Part shown: positions 1 through 6,158 of the stretch, one piece after another
Layout: every line of letters starts with the position of its first letter
Position numbering within the stretch: position 1 is the first letter of the stretch
From: Bacteroidales bacterium UBA3856
GTDB lineage: Bacteria; Bacteroidota; Bacteroidia; Bacteroidales; UBA932
Direction of reading: 5' to 3'
Assembly: GCA_002392525.1 (NCBI GenBank)
Contig: DGHE01000060.1
Span: forward strand, 1-7,545
DNA length: 7,545 bases
Program-made: the position numbers and the translations under genes
The notes under the pieces: generated by a model
What the model was told of the DNA's origin: nothing
Seen by the model: only the letters and a program-made list of their open reading frames with translations
Databases searched by the model: none

Positions 1-327
1 ATCTCCAACTTCAAACTCCGTAAGGGCATGCCCATCGGCGCCAAGGTAACCCTCCGCGACGTCCGCATGTACGAGTTCCTGGAGCGTCTCATCCGCGTGG
101 CTCTGCCCCGTATCCGCGACTTCAACGGTATCTCCGAGAAGATGGATGGCCAGGGTAACTACACCCTCGGTATCAAGGAGCAGATCATCTTCCCCGAAGT
201 TGAGATTGACAAGAACCCCCGTATCCACGGTGTGGAAATCACCTTCGTGACCACCGCCAAGTCCGACGAAGAGGCTCACGCCCTTCTCAAGGCCTTCGGT
301 CTTCCTTTCAAGAAACACAATAACTAA
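1..327 (+). CDS. rplE: 50S ribosomal protein L5, C-terminal part
   Basis: This is the 3' part of the gene for L5, which binds 5S rRNA in the central protuberance of the large subunit and contacts the P-site tRNA region. The frame is open from base 1 and ends in TAA; 108 residues are visible. L5 is usually about 180 to 185 residues, so roughly the first 75 lie upstream of the window. Family landmarks are PIGAKVTLR, then MYEFLERLI, then PRIRDFNG, and further on [15 protein letters not shown] and TTAKSDEEA, all in the normal L5 order. The ATG at 28 is an internal methionine, not a start, because L5-like sequence (ISNFKLRKG) precedes it. The gene is 9 nt ahead of rpsN, the standard spc-operon neighbour. 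Nothing odd is seen apart from truncation by the window edge. Confidence 0.97.
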   Translation: MSNFKLRKGMPIGAKVTLRDVRMYEFLERLIRVALPRIRDFNGISEKMDGQGNYTLGIKEQIIFPEVEIDKNPRIHGVEITFVTTAKSDEEAHALLKAFGLPFKKHNN

Positions 328-336
328 GATAGTAGC

Positions 337-606
337 ATGGCAAAGGAATCAATGAAAGCTCGCGAGGTTAAACGCGCGAAATTAGTTGCTAAGTACGCCG
401 CCAAGCGCGCAGCTCTGAAAGAGGCCGGTGATTACGCCGCCCTTGACAAGCTCCCCAAGAACGCCAGCCCCGTACGTCTCCACAACCGCTGCTCCCTTAC
501 CGGTCGTCCCAAGGGTTATATGCGTGAATTCGGCCTCAGCCGTATTCAGTTCCGCGAAATGGCCTCTCAGGGCCTCATCCCGGGCGTCAAGAAGGCCAGC
601 TGGTAA
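337..606 (+). CDS. rpsN: 30S ribosomal protein S14, zinc-free type
   Basis: This 89-residue protein is S14, which sits in the head of the small subunit near the 16S rRNA 3' major domain and is assembled late. The diagnostic stretch is [20 protein letters not shown] (residues 51-70), followed by the C-terminal IPGVKKASW. Only one cysteine is present, so the paired CxxC motifs of the short zinc-binding S14 are absent. The length and lysine/alanine-rich N-terminal half fit the longer zinc-independent form. The ATG at 337 gives the expected MAKES start. It follows rplE by 9 nt without an SD sequence and is followed by the longest spacer in the window. The identification is firm. Confidence 0.97.
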   Translation: MAKESMKAREVKRAKLVAKYAAKRAALKEAGDYAALDKLPKNASPVRLHNRCSLTGRPKGYMREFGLSRIQFREMASQGLIPGVKKASW

Positions 607-686
607 TCTCTAGAAAGACATTATTCATTAATTAACAATCGGATATCGGGCGCCCCAGCGACGCCGGTCCACAAAAAGACAAAAAA
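607..686 (+). other. 80-nt spacer between rpsN and rpsH with a GC-rich core
   Basis: This is the longest non-coding stretch in the window; all other spacers are 9 to 31 nt. It has three parts: an A/T-rich 5' section (607-639), a GC-rich core (about 640-670), and an A-rich leader (671-686) directly before the rpsH ATG. The core can form a short hairpin, GGCG at 649-652 with CGCC at 662-665 around a 9-nt loop. The pairing is weak and does not extend cleanly. I see no SD motif, no T-tract for a terminator, and no Bacteroidota-type TAnnTTTG promoter element. A leader that controls rpsH translation is possible but is inference only. Confidence 0.4.
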
Positions 687-1082
687 ATGACTGATCCCAT
701 TGCAGATTTTCTGACCAGAATCCGTAACGCTTACAGCGCCGGCAAGAAGGTGGTGGAAGTTCCCGCTTCCAACATGAAACTTGCCATCACCAAGATTCTG
801 TGCGACAAGGGTTACATCCTCAGCTACAAGGTTGTGGAAGGTACTCCCTACAACACCATCAAGATCGCTCTCAAGTATCACCCGGAGACCAAGGCTGCTG
901 CCATCAAGAGCATCCAGCGCGTAAGTACTCCCGGTCTGCGTAAGTATGCCGATGTCGCCAACATGCCCCGCGTCCTCAATGGCCTGGGTATCGCTGTGCT
1001 GTCCACTTCCAAGGGCGTGATCACCGACAAGGAAGCCAAAGAGCTCAACGTTGGCGGTGAGGTTATTTGCTATGTATACTAA
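687..1082 (+). CDS. rpsH: 30S ribosomal protein S8
   Basis: This 131-residue protein is S8, a primary binder of the 16S rRNA central domain that organises the small-subunit platform. In Escherichia coli S8 is also the translational repressor of the spc operon. The N-terminus MTDPIADFLTRIRNA is typical. The C-terminal family signature is clear: STSKGVITDKEA followed by GGEVICYVY at the end. The length is normal. The ATG at 687 is preceded by an A-rich leader (aaaagacaaaaaa) and no SD, which is the usual initiation context in Bacteroidota. It lies after the unusual 80-nt spacer and 17 nt before rplF. Whether S8 regulates its own operon here cannot be read from the sequence. Confidence 0.98.
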   Translation: MTDPIADFLTRIRNAYSAGKKVVEVPASNMKLAITKILCDKGYILSYKVVEGTPYNTIKIALKYHPETKAAAIKSIQRVSTPGLRKYADVANMPRVLNGLGIAVLSTSKGVITDKEAKELNVGGEVICYVY

Positions 1083-1099
1083 TCAACGAATCTACACTT

Positions 1100-1660
1100 A
1101 TGTCAAGAATCGGTAAATTACCTGTAGTCCTTCCGGCCGGTACCAAGGCAGAGCTCCTGGACGGCAATATCGTGAAGGTGAAAGGCCCTAATGGCGAAAT
1201 GTGCCAGAAGGTGGATCCGGATATCACCGTGACCATCGAGGGAAATGAAATCAAGTTCACCCGTCCGAGCGACCTCCCCCGTTTCCGCTCCATGCACGGC
1301 CTCTATCGCGCCCTTGTCCACAACATGGTGGTGGGTGTGAGCGAAGGCTTCACCATCAAGCAGGAGTTCGTGGGTGTGGGTTACCGCGTGGCTGCTCAGG
1401 GCCAGCTCCTGACCATGGCCGTGGGTTACTCCCATGACATCCAGATCATGCTGCCCAAGGAGATCACCGCTGAGACCCCCCAGGTCCGCAAAGGTGAGAA
1501 CCCCATCCTTATCCTCAAGAGTGCAGACAAGCAGCTGATCGGCCAGGTGGCCGCCAAGATCCGCTCCTTCCGTCGTCCTGAACCTTATAAGGGCAAGGGT
1601 ATCAAGTTTGTGGGCGAACAGCTCCGTCGTAAGGCTGGTAAAACTGCTTCGGCCAAATAA
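1100..1660 (+). CDS. rplF: 50S ribosomal protein L6
   Basis: This 186-residue protein is L6, which binds 23S rRNA near the sarcin-ricin loop and the factor-binding site. It has the two tandem L6 domains: the first spans about residues 1-80 (starting MSRIGKLPVVLPAG) and the second about 90-175. The second contains the family signature PEPYKGKGI close to the C-terminus. The frame is open from 1067, but I place the start at the ATG at 1100. The earlier start would overlap the end of rpsH and add residues not found in L6, whereas MSRIGK is the conserved beginning. It is 17 nt after rpsH and 16 nt before rplR. The basic tail (RRKAGKTASAK) is normal. Confidence 0.97.
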   Translation: MSRIGKLPVVLPAGTKAELLDGNIVKVKGPNGEMCQKVDPDITVTIEGNEIKFTRPSDLPRFRSMHGLYRALVHNMVVGVSEGFTIKQEFVGVGYRVAAQGQLLTMAVGYSHDIQIMLPKEITAETPQVRKGENPILILKSADKQLIGQVAAKIRSFRRPEPYKGKGIKFVGEQLRRKAGKTASAK

Positions 1661-1662
1661 TT

Positions 1663-1668
1663 AGGAGG
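1663..1668 (+). promoter_or_regulatory. Perfect Shine-Dalgarno motif before rplR
   Basis: AGGAGG lies 8 nt upstream of the rplR ATG at 1677, an ideal ribosome-binding-site position. This stands out because nearly all other genes in the window lack such a motif, as expected for Bacteroidota, where the 16S anti-SD tail is held by ribosomal proteins including bS21. Confidence 0.75.
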
Positions 1669-1676
1669 ATAGAATT

Positions 1677-2039
1677 ATGGCATTGAATAGAATTGAAAGA
1701 AGAAGACGGATTCACTATCGCATCCGCAAGCATGTCAACGGCACTGCCGAGCGTCCCCGCATGGTCGTGTTCCGCTCCAACAAGCAGATCTACGTCCAGG
1801 TGGTGAACGACCTCGAGGGCAAGACCCTGGTGGCTGCCGCCTCCAATGACAAGGCCCTGGCCGCCCAGACCAAAGGCAAGAACGGCATCGATGCCGCCGC
1901 CATCGTCGGCAAGGCTATCGCCGAGCGCGCCCTCGCAGCCGGTATCAACCAGGTTGCTTTCGACCGCGGAGGTTACCTCTTCCACGGCAGAGTTAAATCT
2001 TTGGCCGATGCTGCCCGTGAAGGCGGCCTCGTATTCTAA
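1677..2039 (+). CDS. rplR: 50S ribosomal protein L18
   Basis: This 120-residue protein is L18, which binds 5S rRNA together with L5 and helps dock it in the central protuberance. The basic N-terminal arm (four arginines at residues 8-11) and the segment [17 protein letters not shown] are characteristic. So is the C-terminal [20 protein letters not shown], which ends in EGGLVF. The length matches the family. The start at 1677 is supported by an AGGAGG motif 8 nt upstream, one of only two in this cluster. The first dozen codons are A-rich and use AGA for arginine, unlike the GC-ending codons in the body. The gene is 14 nt before rpsE. Confidence 0.98.
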   Translation: MALNRIERRRRIHYRIRKHVNGTAERPRMVVFRSNKQIYVQVVNDLEGKTLVAAASNDKALAAQTKGKNGIDAAAIVGKAIAERALAAGINQVAFDRGGYLFHGRVKSLADAAREGGLVF

Positions 2040-2053
2040 TCCCTGAGACTACT

Positions 2054-2573
2054 ATGGCAAATTCAAATGTAAAAAGAGTAAAGACCTCTGACCTTGAACT
2101 CAAGGACAGACTGGTAGCCATCAATCGTGTTACCAAGGTCACCAAGGGCGGCCGCCACTTCCGCTTCGCCGCCATCGTCGTAGTAGGCGACGAGAACGGT
2201 GTCGTAGGCTACGGTCTCGGCAAAGCCAACGAAGTCACTGCTGCTATCGCCAAGGGCGTGGAGGATGCCAAGAAGAACCTGGTGAAGGTTCCTGTCATCA
2301 ACACTACCATTCCTCACGAGCAGGTCGCCAAGTTTCGGTGGCGCCGAGGTTTTCATGAAGCCCGCAGCCCCCGGTACCGGTGTAAAGGCCGGTGGTGCTA
2401 TGCGCGCCGTGTTCGAGAGCGCCGGTGTCCAGAACGTTCTGGCCAAGAGCAAGGGTTCTTCCAACCCTCACAACCTGGTGAAGGCTACCATCGCCGCTCT
2501 TACCGAGATGCGTGACGCCTACACTGTGGCCGGCCTTCGCGGCGTTCCCATGAGCAAAGTTTTTAACGGTTAA
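2054..2573 (+). CDS. rpsE: 30S ribosomal protein S5, interrupted by a +1 frameshift
   Basis: S5 helps maintain decoding accuracy and forms part of the mRNA entry channel. The N-terminal part (from ATG 2054, MANSNVKRV) carries the double-stranded-RNA-binding fold, with [17 protein letters not shown] and [10 protein letters not shown], and runs normally to VAKF. Then the frame breaks. Around 2333-2336 the sequence reads TTTC where TTC followed by GGT is expected. Reading on in the +1 frame from 2337 restores a standard S5 C-terminal domain: [15 protein letters not shown], then [20 protein letters not shown], to TAA at 2571. Removing one T gives 172 residues, the normal length. The uncorrected frame would run to a TGA at 2513 and give a 153-residue product with a nonsense tail. 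S5 is essential, so an error in the read or assembly is the simplest explanation; a programmed shift or real mutation remains possible. Confidence 0.93.
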
Positions 2574-2586
2574 TACTTGAGAGATT

Positions 2587-2769
2587 ATGGCAAAGCTTAA
2601 GATTACCCAGGTCCGCTCCAAGAATGGAGAGACCAAGCGTCAGATCGCTAACCTCAAGACTCTCGGTATCCACCGGATGCACCAGACCGTGGAAGTGGAG
2701 GATACTCCCATCACCCGCGGTATGCTTGAAAAAGTACAGCATCTGGTTTCTTATGAAGTAATTGACTAA
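2587..2769 (+). CDS. rpmD: 50S ribosomal protein L30
   Basis: This 60-residue protein is L30, a small peripheral 23S rRNA-binding protein. The sequence begins MAKLKITQVRSKNGETKRQ and contains the typical TLGIHRMHQTVEVED segment, then a C-terminal helix (TRGMLEKVQHLVSYEVID). The length matches the bacterial short form (about 59-60 residues). Its place between rpsE and rplO is the standard spc position, with spacers of 13 and 14 nt. The start ATG has the TT before it that is common in this cluster and no SD. Its stop lies just before the AGGAGG of rplO. Confidence 0.96.
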   Translation: MAKLKITQVRSKNGETKRQIANLKTLGIHRMHQTVEVEDTPITRGMLEKVQHLVSYEVID

Positions 2770-2770
2770 G

Positions 2771-2776
2771 AGGAGG
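2771..2776 (+). promoter_or_regulatory. Perfect Shine-Dalgarno motif before rplO
   Basis: AGGAGG begins directly after the rpmD stop codon (with one base between) and ends 7 nt before the rplO ATG at 2784. It is the second of only two strong SD motifs here. Its position could let rplO recruit ribosomes independently of rpmD translation. Confidence 0.75.
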
Positions 2777-2783
2777 ATTAGAG

Positions 2784-3233
2784 ATGAAACTTGAAAATCT
2801 GAAGCCCGCAAAGGGCGCTACCCATAACAGCAAGCGCGTCGGTCGCGGCCAGGGTTCCGGTAAGGGCGGCACTGCCACCCGTGGTACCAAGGGCGCCCAG
2901 GCCCGCGCCGGTTACGAGCACAAGGTTGGTTTCGAAGGTGGTCAGATGCCTATTCAGCGTCGTCTGCCCAAGTTCGGATTCAAGAACCCTACCCGCGTAG
3001 AGTTCAAGGCTGTCAACGTCGCCACCCTGCAGGCCCTCAGCGAGAAGCTGGGCGTGAAGAGTCTCGACGTGGATGCCCTGATCGCCGCCGGTATCGCTTC
3101 CAAGGGAGACCTTGTGAAAGTTCTTGGCAACGGTGAAATCACCGCCGCCATCGAGGTGAAGGCCAACGCCTTCTCCGCATCTGCTACCAAGAAGATTGAG
3201 GCTGCCGGAGGTAAAGCAATCGTTACTGAATAA
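2784..3233 (+). CDS. rplO: 50S ribosomal protein L15
   Basis: This 149-residue protein is L15, an assembly protein that threads a long basic N-terminal extension into 23S rRNA. The glycine-rich arm is obvious: KRVGRGQGSGKGGTATRGTKG at about residues 18-38. It is followed by GFEGGQMPIQRRLPKFGF, a family hallmark. The C-terminal globular part (about 70-149) ends in the usual EAAGGKAIVTE. The start MKLENLKPAKGA is typical and has a strong SD at 2771-2776. The length is normal. It is 11 nt ahead of secY, the conserved L15-SecY pairing that couples ribosome synthesis to the membrane channel. Confidence 0.98.
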   Translation: MKLENLKPAKGATHNSKRVGRGQGSGKGGTATRGTKGAQARAGYEHKVGFEGGQMPIQRRLPKFGFKNPTRVEFKAVNVATLQALSEKLGVKSLDVDALIAAGIASKGDLVKVLGNGEITAAIEVKANAFSASATKKIEAAGGKAIVTE

Positions 3234-3244
3234 GGCTACTAGCG

Positions 3245-4564
3245 ATGAAGAAGTTTATTGAGACACTCAAGAATATCTACAACATCGAGGAACTGCGCAA
3301 GCGGATCGGTTACACGATCCTGCTTGTGCTGGTTTACCGACTGGGTAGCTTCATTCTCCTCCCCGGCCTCGATCCTGAGGTCCTGAAGGGTGGTATCAGT
3401 GGCACCCAGGAGGGTCTCGTCGGCCTTCTCAATATGTTCTCCGGTGGTGCCTTCGGTAATGCATCCATCTTCGCCCTCGGTGTTATGCCGTATATCTCGG
3501 CATCGATCATCGTCCAGCTTCTGGGCATGTTCGTTCCCGCTTTCCGCAAAATGCAGATGGAAGGTGAGAGCGGCCGCCGGAAGATGAACCAGATCACCCG
3601 CTATCTTACCATCGCTGTCCTCGCCATCCAGGGTCCCGCCTACGTGGCCGGCATGATTCCCGCCGCTGCCCGTACCGTTACCTGGAGCCCCTTCGTGTTC
3701 AACCTGGTGGCCACTGTGATCCTCATGGCCGGCTCCATGTTCGTGATGTGGCTTGGCGAGCGTATCACCGACCGCGGTATCGGCAACGGTATCTCCCTCA
3801 TCATCATGATCGGTATCGTCGCCCGTCTGCCCTACGCCCTCTTCGCCGAGGGAGTGCAGAAGTTCACCGGCAACGGTGTGGGTGGTCCTCTCCTGTTCAT
3901 TGTGGAAATGGTTGTCTGGGTGCTTGTCATCCTCGCTGCCATCGCCCTCGTGCAGGCTGTCCGTAAAGTTCCCGTGCAGTATGCCAAGCGTGTCATCGGC
4001 AACAAGCAGTATGGCGGCGTACGTCAGTACATCCCGCTCAAGATCAATGCTGCCGGCGTTATGCCCATCATCTTCGCCCAGGCCCTGATGATGTTCCCGA
4101 TGCTGCTGGGCCGCTACGATGCCACCCGTGGTATCGCCGCCGCATTCTCCAGCTACACCACTGTTTGGTATAACCTCGTGTTCGGCTTCCTCGTAATCGT
4201 CTTCACGTACTTCTATACCGCCGTTACGGTGAACCCCACCATGATGGCCGAAGACATGAAGAAGAACGGTGGCTTCATCCCCGGTGTCAAGCCTGGCAAG
4301 AAGACCGCTGAATACCTGGACGATATCATGACCAGGGTCACCCTCCCGGGTGCCTTCTTCCTGGCCTTTATCGCCTGCATGCCGGCGCTTGCCAACGTGA
4401 TGGGTGTGAACAACCAGTTCGCCAGCTTCTTCGGCGGCACCTCGCTGCTGATCATGGTGGGCGTAATCCTGGACACCCTCCAGCAGATCGAAAGCTATCT
4501 GCTCATGCGCCACTACGACGGACTCATGAAGACCGGCCGTCTCACCGGCCGCTCTGGCATGTAA
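3245..4564 (+). CDS. secY: Protein translocase channel subunit SecY
   Basis: This 439-residue inner-membrane protein forms the Sec channel with SecE and SecG; it exports unfolded proteins and inserts membrane proteins. About ten membrane segments can be placed, near residues 22-40, 73-97, 118-137, 150-170, 180-198, 215-237, 268-289, 308-328, 366-386 and 394-414. Signatures include GERITDRGIGNGISLII (171-187) after segment 4, and YGGVRQYIPLKINAAGVMPI (256-275) leading into segment 7. The cytoplasmic loop before segment 9 has FIPGVKPG, with lysine 349 where E. coli has the functionally important arginine 357. The ATG at 3245 gives the usual MKKFIETLKNIY start. No TTA, CTA or TCA codons occur, which leaves a long but meaningless open frame on the opposite strand. 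The gene sits between rplO and map as in other Bacteroidota. Confidence 0.98.
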   Translation: MKKFIETLKNIYNIEELRKRIGYTILLVLVYRLGSFILLPGLDPEVLKGGISGTQEGLVGLLNMFSGGAFGNASIFALGVMPYISASIIVQLLGMFVPAFRKMQMEGESGRRKMNQITRYLTIAVLAIQGPAYVAGMIPAAARTVTWSPFVFNLVATVILMAGSMFVMWLGERITDRGIGNGISLIIMIGIVARLPYALFAEGVQKFTGNGVGGPLLFIVEMVVWVLVILAAIALVQAVRKVPVQYAKRVIGNKQYGGVRQYIPLKINAAGVMPIIFAQALMMFPMLLGRYDATRGIAAAFSSYTTVWYNLVFGFLVIVFTYFYTAVTVNPTMMAEDMKKNGGFIPGVKPGKKTAEYLDDIMTRVTLPGAFFLAFIACMPALANVMGVNNQFASFFGGTSLLIMVGVILDTLQQIESYLLMRHYDGLMKTGRLTGRSGM

Positions 4565-4592
4565 TTTTTTGAATGTAAGAAAGAAGAACGAT

Positions 4593-5372
4593 ATGTTCAG
4601 GCCTAAGACTGAAGAAGAAATCGAACTGCTCCGGATCAACGGTGACCTGGTGTCCCGTACCCTGGCCGAGGTTGGTAAGCTGGTCGCCCCAGGTGTGACA
4701 ACTGCGAAGTTGAATGAGGTGGCCGAGACCTTCATCCGTGATCATGGTGCCGTTCCTTCCTTCAAAGGTTTCGATGGCTTCCCTGCAGCTCTCTGCATGA
4801 GCGTGAACGATGTTGTCGTGCACGGTTTCCCGTCCGACCGCCCTCTCGAAGAAGGTGACATCGTTTCCGTGGACTGCGGAACCCTGTACAAAGGCTACAA
4901 CGGTGATTCGGCTTACACCTTCCCGGTCGGGGAGGTGGATGCCGAAACCCGGAAGCTCCTGGATGTCACCAAGGCATCCCTGTACAAGGGAATCGAGGCT
5001 GCCGTGGCAGGCAATCGCACAGGCGATATCGGATACGCGGTGCAGTCGTACGCTGAGTCGTTCGGTTTCTCCGTTGTCCGCGAACTCGAAGGACACGGAG
5101 TAGGCAGGGAGATGCACGAGGAACCCGGTGTTCCCAACTATGGGAGAAGGGGTCACGGCGCTCGCCTTGTAGACGGAATGACCATTTGTATTGAGCCGAT
5201 GATCTGTGCTGGCGGCAGAGGTGTGTATCTTGCAAGAAATGGTTGGGCAGTACACACCGCCGATCACAAGAACGCGGCGCATTACGAGCTTACGGTTGTT
5301 GTCCGTAAAGGCCGGGCCGAACAACTTTCGACCTTCGACTACATTGAGAAAGATGGTTCCATTAAATTCTAA
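4593..5372 (+). CDS. map: Methionine aminopeptidase, type I
   Basis: This 259-residue cytoplasmic enzyme removes the initiator methionine from new proteins. The two-metal site of the pita-bread fold is complete: D94, D105, H168, E201 and E232. The spacings (11, 33 and 31 residues) equal those of the E. coli enzyme. H77 (in VVVHG) and H175 (in MHEEPGVPNYG), which line the active site, are also present. One variation is that the usual EHT after the last glutamate motif is ELT (residues 232-234). I chose the ATG at 4593; an in-frame TTG at 4569 would add eight residues (MNVRKKND) not typical of the family. It follows secY by 28 nt and precedes infA by 15 nt. There is no N-terminal zinc-finger extension. 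Confidence 0.97.
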   Translation: MFRPKTEEEIELLRINGDLVSRTLAEVGKLVAPGVTTAKLNEVAETFIRDHGAVPSFKGFDGFPAALCMSVNDVVVHGFPSDRPLEEGDIVSVDCGTLYKGYNGDSAYTFPVGEVDAETRKLLDVTKASLYKGIEAAVAGNRTGDIGYAVQSYAESFGFSVVRELEGHGVGREMHEEPGVPNYGRRGHGARLVDGMTICIEPMICAGGRGVYLARNGWAVHTADHKNAAHYELTVVVRKGRAEQLSTFDYIEKDGSIKF

Positions 5373-5387
5373 AGTGACTTTTTGACT

Positions 5388-5606
5388 ATGTCCAAACAAG
5401 TAGCTATCGAGCAGGACGGAACGGTGATCGAAACCCTCCCCAACGCGATGTTTCGCGTAGAGCTGGAAAACGGTCATGTCCTCCTCTGCAACATTTCAGG
5501 TAAGATGAGGATGAACTTTATCCATATCCTTCTCGGTGACCGGGTCAAAGTTGAGATCTCGCCTTACGATTTAACAAAAGGAAGAATTTCTTTCAGATAC
5601 AAATAA
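5388..5606 (+). CDS. infA: Translation initiation factor IF-1
   Basis: This 72-residue OB-fold protein binds the ribosomal A site during initiation and supports IF-2 and IF-3. It starts [20 protein letters not shown] and contains [27 protein letters not shown] and the C-terminal [14 protein letters not shown], all in normal family order. The length of 72 is exactly usual. I chose the ATG at 5388; an in-frame TTG at 5382 would add only two residues and is unlikely. Small departures are asparagine where HISGK is common and leucine in ILLGD where ILPGD is common. Position between map and rpmJ is standard for this cluster. Confidence 0.97.
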   Translation: MSKQVAIEQDGTVIETLPNAMFRVELENGHVLLCNISGKMRMNFIHILLGDRVKVEISPYDLTKGRISFRYK

Positions 5607-5619
5607 AAACTAGATAACG

Positions 5620-5736
5620 ATGAAAGTCAAGACCTCCATCAAGAAACGCAGCGAAGACTGCAAGATTGTCCGGCGTAAAGGCCGCCTGTACGTTATCTGC
5701 AAGAAGAACCCCAAGTTCAAGATGCGCCAGGGTTAA
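5620..5736 (+). CDS. rpmJ: 50S ribosomal protein L36, partly degenerate zinc site
   Basis: This 38-residue gene encodes L36, the smallest large-subunit protein, which packs against 23S rRNA late in assembly. It reads [20 protein letters not shown], continues through [13 protein letters not shown], and ends KMRQG; the ending and basic content are diagnostic. In the zinc-binding form the ligands are cysteines near 11, 14 and 27 and a histidine near 33. Here C14 and C27 remain, but position 11 is serine and position 33 is phenylalanine, so zinc binding is unlikely. Bacteroidota L36 proteins are generally of the zinc-free type. The gene lies 13 nt after infA and 31 nt before rpsM, a standard place, and ends with TAA immediately followed by a second in-frame TAA. 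Confidence 0.96.
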   Translation: MKVKTSIKKRSEDCKIVRRKGRLYVICKKNPKFKMRQG

Positions 5737-5767
5737 TAAGTGTAACTAATAAAAGTACAGATAGAAT

Positions 5768-6145
5768 ATGGCTAGAATCGCCGGTGTTGATTTACCCAAC
5801 AACAAACACGGAGTTATAGGTCTCACCTATATCTACGGTATTGGCCGCAGCAGTGCCCAGACTATCCTGGACAAGTGCGGCATCGACCCCACTATCAAAG
5901 TCGGAGACTGGAACGACGAGCAGATCGCCGCTATCCGTGCCCTCATCAACGACGAGTTCAAGATTGAGGGTGAACTCCGCTCCTCCGTCCAGATGGACAT
6001 CAAGCGCCTCATGGATATCGGTTGCTACCGTGGCATCCGCCACCGCGCAGGCCTGCCTGTGCGTGGCCAGAGCACCAAGAACAACGCACGTACCCGCAAG
6101 GGTAAGAAGAAGACCGTTGCCAACAAGAAGAAAGCAACCAAGTAA
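5768..6145 (+). CDS. rpsM: 30S ribosomal protein S13
   Basis: This 125-residue protein is S13, located at the top of the small-subunit head, where it forms bridges to L5 and the large subunit and contacts P-site tRNA with its tail. Family landmarks are [13 protein letters not shown] at the start, the helix-hairpin-helix region [17 protein letters not shown] (about 18-34), and the C-terminal signature [20 protein letters not shown] (about 87-106). The lysine-rich tail ([15 protein letters not shown]) is normal. The start at 5768 is the expected MARIAGV, with a TA-rich leader and no SD. It begins the alpha-operon gene order rpsM-rpsK-rpsD-rpoA, but no promoter is recognisable in the preceding 31 nt. 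Confidence 0.98.
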   Translation: MARIAGVDLPNNKHGVIGLTYIYGIGRSSAQTILDKCGIDPTIKVGDWNDEQIAAIRALINDEFKIEGELRSSVQMDIKRLMDIGCYRGIRHRAGLPVRGQSTKNNARTRKGKKKTVANKKKATK

Positions 6146-6158
6146 AGTCTGATCAGTT

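Noticed and set aside
1067..1099. Longer L6 start overlapping rpsH
   Set aside because: The added residues do not match L6, and MSRIGK from ATG 1100 is the conserved start.
2355..2573. A separate 72-residue gene for the S5 C-terminal part starting at ATG 2355
   Set aside because: S5 homology begins before this ATG, at 2337, and the break falls inside the C-terminal domain rather than between domains. A frameshift in one gene explains it better than two genes.
4569..4592. TTG start for map
   Set aside because: It adds eight non-family residues; the ATG at 4593 gives the usual beginning and a good A-rich leader.
3239..4735. A 498-codon open frame on the minus strand across secY and the start of map
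   Set aside because: It is codon-aligned with secY and stays open because secY uses no TTA, CTA or TCA codons. The translation is low-complexity (rich in His, Gly, Glu and Asp) with no recognisable domain.
5382..5387. TTG start for infA
   Set aside because: The ATG at 5388 gives the exact 72-residue IF-1 length.
5737..5767. Promoter for an independent rpsM-rpoA operon
   Set aside because: The 31-nt spacer shows no Bacteroidota promoter motif and is too short for an evident full promoter.
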